Positions 60,152 through 64,000 of a stretch of 64,000 nucleotides of DNA are shown piece after piece. A program made the position numbers and the translations under genes. The notes beneath the pieces are model-generated. The model did no database searches. It was given only the letters and a program-made list of their open reading frames with translations, and was not told the DNA's origin. The stretch spans positions 62,001 to 126,000 of the forward strand of contig CALUUN010000002.1 in NCBI GenBank assembly GCA_944323995.1. Direction: 5' to 3'. Every line of letters starts with the position of its first letter. The first letter of the stretch is position 1. The stretch comes from Candidatus Gastranaerophilales bacterium (GTDB lineage Bacteria; Cyanobacteriota; Vampirovibrionia; Gastranaerophilales; Gastranaerophilaceae).

Positions 60152-63094
60152 TTAAATCTTTATACTGTTAAGCTGGCAAAACGATTTCAGAACATTTTTA
60201 GCTTTTTCAATTTCTATGTATACGCAGTTATTTTTTGTCTGCTTAACGATTTCGGTTGCTTTTTCATACATTTTGCCGCAGCCTTTGAGATATTCTGATT
60301 GCTTGTCGGTTTTTAAAAGCCCGATTTCCTGAAAATACTTGCCATACAAGAGATACAAGCGCGAGAGCAAATCTTTCATATTAAATTTGCCCGCAAGAAT
60401 AATTGAATTTTCAAGCTGGATTTTTGCGGTTTCGTAATCCGAGATAACTATGCTTGCTTTTGCGATAAGCATTTTTAAAAGGATTATGAAGAAATAGCTG
60501 TTAATTTTCGGATTTTGCGCGACATCAAGCGCCTGCGAAGCGATTTCGATTGCCGCATGCGGGCCTTCAACATCAAGCGTTGCTTCAGCTATCAAATACC
60601 AGGTCAAAAGTGCGCCCAGAGCCATTTTTTCTTTGGCAAAATATGTTATCTGGTCGTTATAAATATCAAGCGCCTGTTTTGATTGTTCATGGTCTTTAAA
60701 GATTTTACCGAGCAGAGTTTTGAGAACATTTTTGGTAAAATTATCCCCGCAGTTGTTGGCAAATGTAACAACCTGAAACAGATCTTCCTGCAAGCCGTCA
60801 TATCTTTCACGGAAGAAATTATTCAGAATTTCTATCAAATTCCAGCGCAAAATGGTTTCGTTATCCATTGAAGTTGTCTTGTATATTTTCAAAACATCGT
60901 CAAGAATTGTTTCTGAGGTATAGAAATCACCCTTCATAGTATTTGCAAATGCCAGAGTAAGTTTGCACTTGCATACAAAAAGGTTATCCTGAATGCGGTT
61001 GCGCTCTATAATATCAAACAGTATAGTCAAAATTTCAAAGGCGCGGTCATTCCCCTGCATAACAAGAGCGTTTGCAAGAAGCAGATAACACTTAATCCAA
61101 GTTTCATAAACAAAATCATAAGTGATTTTGGATCTGGGTTCTTTTGCCAGAAATTCATCCAGAACAGGCATTATATCGTTATCAATCGTATTAATAACTT
61201 CACCGCAGTTACCTATATTCAGTAATGCTTCAAGTTTTGAACATTTCAAAAGCGCGGTTTCAATTTTATGTTCGGGAGGAACTTTAGCAAGCACGTTATC
61301 AACGCATTCAACATTACCGTAATAGTTACCCGTTTTCAGGCAGCAATGCGCAAGATATCCCAGAAGTTCAATTTCTTTGGGGCTGTTGCCTACGGCTTTT
61401 GCGTTAGCAATAGCGTCGGGAAGAAATTCAAGCGCTTCTTTGGGGTTATAATCCGTGAGGAGCTTGCCGAGGCGTTCCGAAATATTATAGCGTGTTTTTA
61501 TGGTTTCGCTTTCATCAAGTTCGTTAATCAAAGCAAGGCACTGTTTTTGCGAAATTACATAAAGGTTTGTGTCGCCTATATATGCGGCAAGTCTTGTATT
61601 CTTTGTCCAGATATCAAGCGCAAGCTGAGTCTGTTTAAGGTTCTGTGCTATTATACCCATAATTGCGTTTGAATTGAGAACGAAATTATTCAGGCGATTT
61701 GCGATTTTTGTATTAATCTCCGCGAAATCTTCATCATGTTTTGAACTTGTGAGAATGGTTTCCCACAAAAGCAGGTTTTTAAATTCATAGAATATTTCAT
61801 TAACCGGCCCGATAAAATGCATTTCGCGCAGATAATCAATTATTCCGCCGAATTCTTTTTCATCAAATTCAAAAATCTCTCTCAAAAGCGCAAGGTTAAT
61901 TTTATCACCTAAAACAGAAGCTCCCACAAGAGTTTTATAGGCAACCGGATTTACGTCTTTAAGATTTTTGAGTCTTTCATTTATTAATTCGGTAAACGTT
62001 AACGGCAGATTGAAAGGTTTGTCGCCTATCTGGCAATCAAAACAATAACTCAAAGCCTGCTCCAAAAACGCCGGATGACCTTTGCTTTTAGAAATAATAT
62101 CCCCGCGCTCAAATTCGTTTGTATATGAAAAAGCATCCTCGTAAAGTTTACAGAATTCCTCCGTTTCCTGATTATTCAAAGGAGCGACACCGACATCGAG
62201 ATAGGCATTTTCCATATCTTCGCCGAGATAAAAATACCCTTTTGAAGGTTTCGGATCAGCATAAAGCATAACCAGTTTGAGGTTGGGTAAAAGGTTTTCG
62301 CGTTTTAAAAGCGTGTTTAAAAATTCAAACGAAAATCCGTCTATAAAATCGAAATTGTCCGCAATTATCACAAATTTACCCATCTGTGAAATTTTGTCAA
62401 AAACTTTGTACAGTATATTAAAAGTGTGCTTTTTGTTTATCAGCAGATCTTCAAAATTCCCTTCCTGAACCGAATACAGAAAGTTTACAAAATTACTCAC
62501 CTCACAGGGGCTCATTTCCGGAAACTCGTTTCTGAAAAAACTTGCAGCATCTTTTTTAAAATCAGCCGTATTTATGCAAAAATTAGGCAGATCATAGAGA
62601 TTCAAAATCATATCCTGAATCATGCCGCCCGGAGTTAACTGGGTTAGCGGTGTGCATTTGCCGAACATCCATATAAAATTATGCTCTTTAAGTTTCAAGA
62701 CAGCATTTCTCAACACATGACTTTTTCCGATACCTTTTTCACCGCTCAAAGAAAATATTTTTTTGTCGTCGTCAAGAAGGCCTTGAGTTAAAATAGTCAG
62801 AGCATTTTTTTGAGAAATCAAGTCGGGTCTGTATTCAAGCGTATCAATCTTTGCCGGTTCTTCAACGGATTCAAAAGGTATACCGCATTTGCGGCATTTT
62901 TTGGCGTCGGGGAAATTAACACTGCCGCAGTGGGCGCAGGTTTTCAAGATTTGTTTTCCGCATTTTTTGCATTTCAAATCAAAGATTGAATTTACCGTAT
63001 TGCAATTTTTGCACAACAAACCGGTTCTTGTTTTACAGTACGGGCATTTGAGTGCATTTTCGGGAATTGTTTTTTTGCATACGGGACATTTCAT
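60152..63094 (-). CDS. zinc-ribbon/AAA ATPase/TPR signalling-type protein
   Basis: 980 residues. Six CxxC pairs (Cys3/6, 17/20, 28/31, 42/45, 53/56, 67/70) form three zinc ribbons. An AAA/STAND-like ATPase follows: Walker A GEKGIGKS (118-125) and a Walker B-like FVIIADNFDF near 245. The C-terminal 550 residues are helical TPR-like repeats. The layout matches ATPase-TPR sensor modules found with cyclases, kinases and LuxR-type regulators, but no effector domain is attached. Ribosome site AGGTGG precedes the ATG. It begins 15 nt after the sigma-like gene, suggesting a two-gene regulatory unit. Confidence 0.85.
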   Translation of the reverse strand: MKCPVCKKTIPENALKCPYCKTRTGLLCKNCNTVNSIFDLKCKKCGKQILKTCAHCGSVNFPDAKKCRKCGIPFESVEEPAKIDTLEYRPDLISQKNALTILTQGLLDDDKKIFSLSGEKGIGKSHVLRNAVLKLKEHNFIWMFGKCTPLTQLTPGGMIQDMILNLYDLPNFCINTADFKKDAASFFRNEFPEMSPCEVSNFVNFLYSVQEGNFEDLLINKKHTFNILYKVFDKISQMGKFVIIADNFDFIDGFSFEFLNTLLKRENLLPNLKLVMLYADPKPSKGYFYLGEDMENAYLDVGVAPLNNQETEEFCKLYEDAFSYTNEFERGDIISKSKGHPAFLEQALSYCFDCQIGDKPFNLPLTFTELINERLKNLKDVNPVAYKTLVGASVLGDKINLALLREIFEFDEKEFGGIIDYLREMHFIGPVNEIFYEFKNLLLWETILTSSKHDEDFAEINTKIANRLNNFVLNSNAIMGIIAQNLKQTQLALDIWTKNTRLAAYIGDTNLYVISQKQCLALINELDESETIKTRYNISERLGKLLTDYNPKEALEFLPDAIANAKAVGNSPKEIELLGYLAHCCLKTGNYYGNVECVDNVLAKVPPEHKIETALLKCSKLEALLNIGNCGEVINTIDNDIMPVLDEFLAKEPRSKITYDFVYETWIKCYLLLANALVMQGNDRAFEILTILFDIIERNRIQDNLFVCKCKLTLAFANTMKGDFYTSETILDDVLKIYKTTSMDNETILRWNLIEILNNFFRERYDGLQEDLFQVVTFANNCGDNFTKNVLKTLLGKIFKDHEQSKQALDIYNDQITYFAKEKMALGALLTWYLIAEATLDVEGPHAAIEIASQALDVAQNPKINSYFFIILLKMLIAKASIVISDYETAKIQLENSIILAGKFNMKDLLSRLYLLYGKYFQEIGLLKTDKQSEYLKGCGKMYEKATEIVKQTKNNCVYIEIEKAKNVLKSFCQLNSIKI

Positions 63095-63108
63095 AATTCC
63101 ACCTGAAT

Positions 63109-63657
63109 TTAACTAAACGATTCTTTTACTTTTTTCATCAATTTAAACAATCGTTTTGAAACCTCTGACTGGGAAAGACCTAATTCATCCGAGATTTCTT
63201 TCTGGGTCATGCCACTATCATAACGCAATTTATAAATTTGTAAATACTGTTTTTCGGGTTCTTCATCATCAATTTTGGCAAGCAGGCCTGCAATATATTT
63301 CAAAGTATCCTTTTCAACAGCCAATTCTTCGGGCGTAATATTCACCGCGAAACTGCCGTAAGAAATTTCGCATCCGGCGTAGTCGGCATCTGCTGACACT
63401 TCTTTAACCGGAGTATAACCTTCTTTTGTACGTTTAAGGCGCCCTGAATCTTTCAGTACGTTTATTATTGATGTGGTTGCAATTTTCTTTAAATATGCCT
63501 CAAGCGCAGCGTCAGAGCTGACAATATTAACAATATTCAAAGAACGTTTGCAGGTTTCATTAAAGAAATCTTCAAACAAATCCTCATTATTTGAGTATTT
63601 CCTGTCATTTTTTATAATTTTTTCTATTAAATCTAATTTGTCCTGTGCTAAATCCAC
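63109..63657 (-). CDS. sigma-70-like transcription factor with region 4 HTH
   Basis: 182 residues. The C-terminal ~60 residues are a sigma region 4: IYKLRYDSGMTQKEISDELGL, then SQSEVSKRLFKLMKKV as the recognition helix. The N-terminal part is helical and could be a shortened region 2 (DLFEDFFNETCKRSLNIV), but a clear -10-binding 2.4 motif is not evident, so it may be an ECF-like factor or an HTH regulator of the sigma family. GTG start at 63657 with GTGAGG upstream. Promoter with extended -10 is in the gap after the TonB-like gene. Followed by the zinc-ribbon ATPase. Confidence 0.8.
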   Translation of the reverse strand: MDLAQDKLDLIEKIIKNDRKYSNNEDLFEDFFNETCKRSLNIVNIVSSDAALEAYLKKIATTSIINVLKDSGRLKRTKEGYTPVKEVSADADYAGCEISYGSFAVNITPEELAVEKDTLKYIAGLLAKIDDEEPEKQYLQIYKLRYDSGMTQKEISDELGLSQSEVSKRLFKLMKKVKESFS

Positions 63658-63681
63658 TGTAAAGTTTCCTCACCTTGTGGT

Positions 63682-63690
63682 ATTATAGCA
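63682..63690 (-). promoter_or_regulatory. extended -10 promoter of sigma-like gene
   Basis: On the minus strand TGCTATAAT; the GTG start (63657) is about 24 nt downstream, with GGTGAGG in between. Confidence 0.65.
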
Positions 63691-63693
63691 TAT

Positions 63694-64000
63694 TTATAGA
63701 TATATTTTAAGTGTCAAGTGGATATTATCCCCGACAATCACGCCAGCAGGGGCTTTGACCACCTTCAGCGTATCATTAACAGTTCGTAACACAATATTAT
63801 CAATCTGGGTGGAACCGCTTGACTGGAGTATCTTTGAGTCCTTTACAACACCGTCTTTTGAAACAACCACATCAACCTGAATTTGATTGGAATAAGCATA
63901 TTCGGTTGCGAGCAAAAGATCGCTTGATAGTGAAAGTTTCAAACTTTTGCCGGCGGTTTGGAGATATTTTTTGAAATCGTTATTATACGAAACATAGTCA
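63694..64000 (-). CDS. TonB C-terminal-like protein, partial (5' end beyond right edge)
   Basis: The reading frame is open to the window end, so at least 101 residues are seen. The pattern NQIQVDVVVSKDGVVKDSKI, then LQSSGSTQIDNIVLRTV and a closing hydrophobic strand, matches the TonB C-terminal domain (energy transduction across the periplasm). The upstream part that would hold the membrane anchor is missing. A TTG at 63942 is only an internal codon. The family call is likely but short. Confidence 0.7.
   Translation of the reverse strand, partial: DYVSYNNDFKKYLQTAGKSLKLSLSSDLLLATEYAYSNQIQVDVVVSKDGVVKDSKILQSSGSTQIDNIVLRTVNDTLKVVKAPAGVIVGDNIHLTLKIYL

Noticed and set aside
59913-60155. 80-codon plus-strand frame after yajQ
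   Set aside because: No ribosome site, it spans the CCATA repeat, and its translation has no structure or motif.
1-64000. tRNA, rRNA, tmRNA or riboswitch genes
   Set aside because: No T-loop-like GTTCGA context with paired acceptor ends, no rRNA segments and no conserved riboswitch core were seen; most intergenic gaps are too short.

Overview
The window is a compact, AT-rich chromosomal segment with about 60 protein genes, no RNA genes, no insertion sequences and no prophage. The gene set points to a fermentative relative of Cyanobacteria, most likely a gut Vampirovibrionia/Melainabacteria lineage (Gastranaerophilales-like). Support for this: an R3H/Ycf45-type ATPase, a VKOR-DsbA fusion, FtsZ with SepF, a four-subunit 2-oxoacid:ferredoxin oxidoreductase, pyruvate phosphate dikinase, oxygen-independent QueH, and pseudopilins sharing the N-terminal FTLAEVLITLAIIGIVAAL segment. 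No photosynthesis or respiratory genes are seen. The placement is inferred from recognised families, not from a database search.

Layout. 1-5 kb: TPR protein (cut by the left edge), KdsC-like phosphatase, histidine kinase, ComF, radical SAM protein. 5-7 kb: pilus assembly genes (PilM-PilN fusion, PilO). 7-10 kb: nadA-rlmB-sigA. 10-16.4 kb: small HTH gene, rpsA, ispH and two large lineage-specific proteins. 16.6-25 kb: aldolase, LysM protein, mutL with a PiT-like transporter, DNA methyltransferase, ftsZ, nadK. 25-30.7 kb: yggS-sepF, cation efflux protein, acyltransferase, bioB, a secreted protein, an amino-acid-binding lipoprotein. 30.8-36 kb: pseudopilin with divergent HTH gene, MshEN-like protein, asparaginase, seven-LysM lysozyme. 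36-42 kb: VKOR-DsbA, queH, YqaA/DedA, TPR proteins, R3H ATPase. 41.7-50 kb: aroF, ppdK, second pseudopilin/HTH pair, vor operon. 50-56 kb: a 1,621-residue coiled-coil protein and a GlcD-like oxidase. 56-64 kb: CreD, metallopeptidase, cupin, Met/Pro-rich membrane protein, YajQ, a zinc-ribbon/AAA/TPR protein, a sigma-like factor and a TonB-like partial gene.

How genes work together. PilMN and PilO could assemble the pseudopilins encoded at 31 and 46 kb; VKOR-DsbA could oxidise their many cysteines. The vor operon, ppdK, asparaginase and the amino-acid-binding protein fit amino-acid and sugar fermentation. FtsZ and SepF are division partners, encoded about 2 kb apart.

Structure beyond the genes. 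Many promoters are of the extended -10 type (TGnTATAAT). In at least seven cases the -10 box lies 6-7 bp before the start codon, predicting leaderless mRNAs. Both pseudopilin genes face a small HTH gene across an intergenic palindrome. Two copies of one 13-bp palindrome lie 52 bp apart before yggS-sepF. Several convergent genes overlap at their 3' ends. The most intriguing unknowns are the giant coiled-coil protein, the zinc-ribbon ATPase with its sigma-like neighbour, and the LysM proteins that lack ordinary signal peptides.
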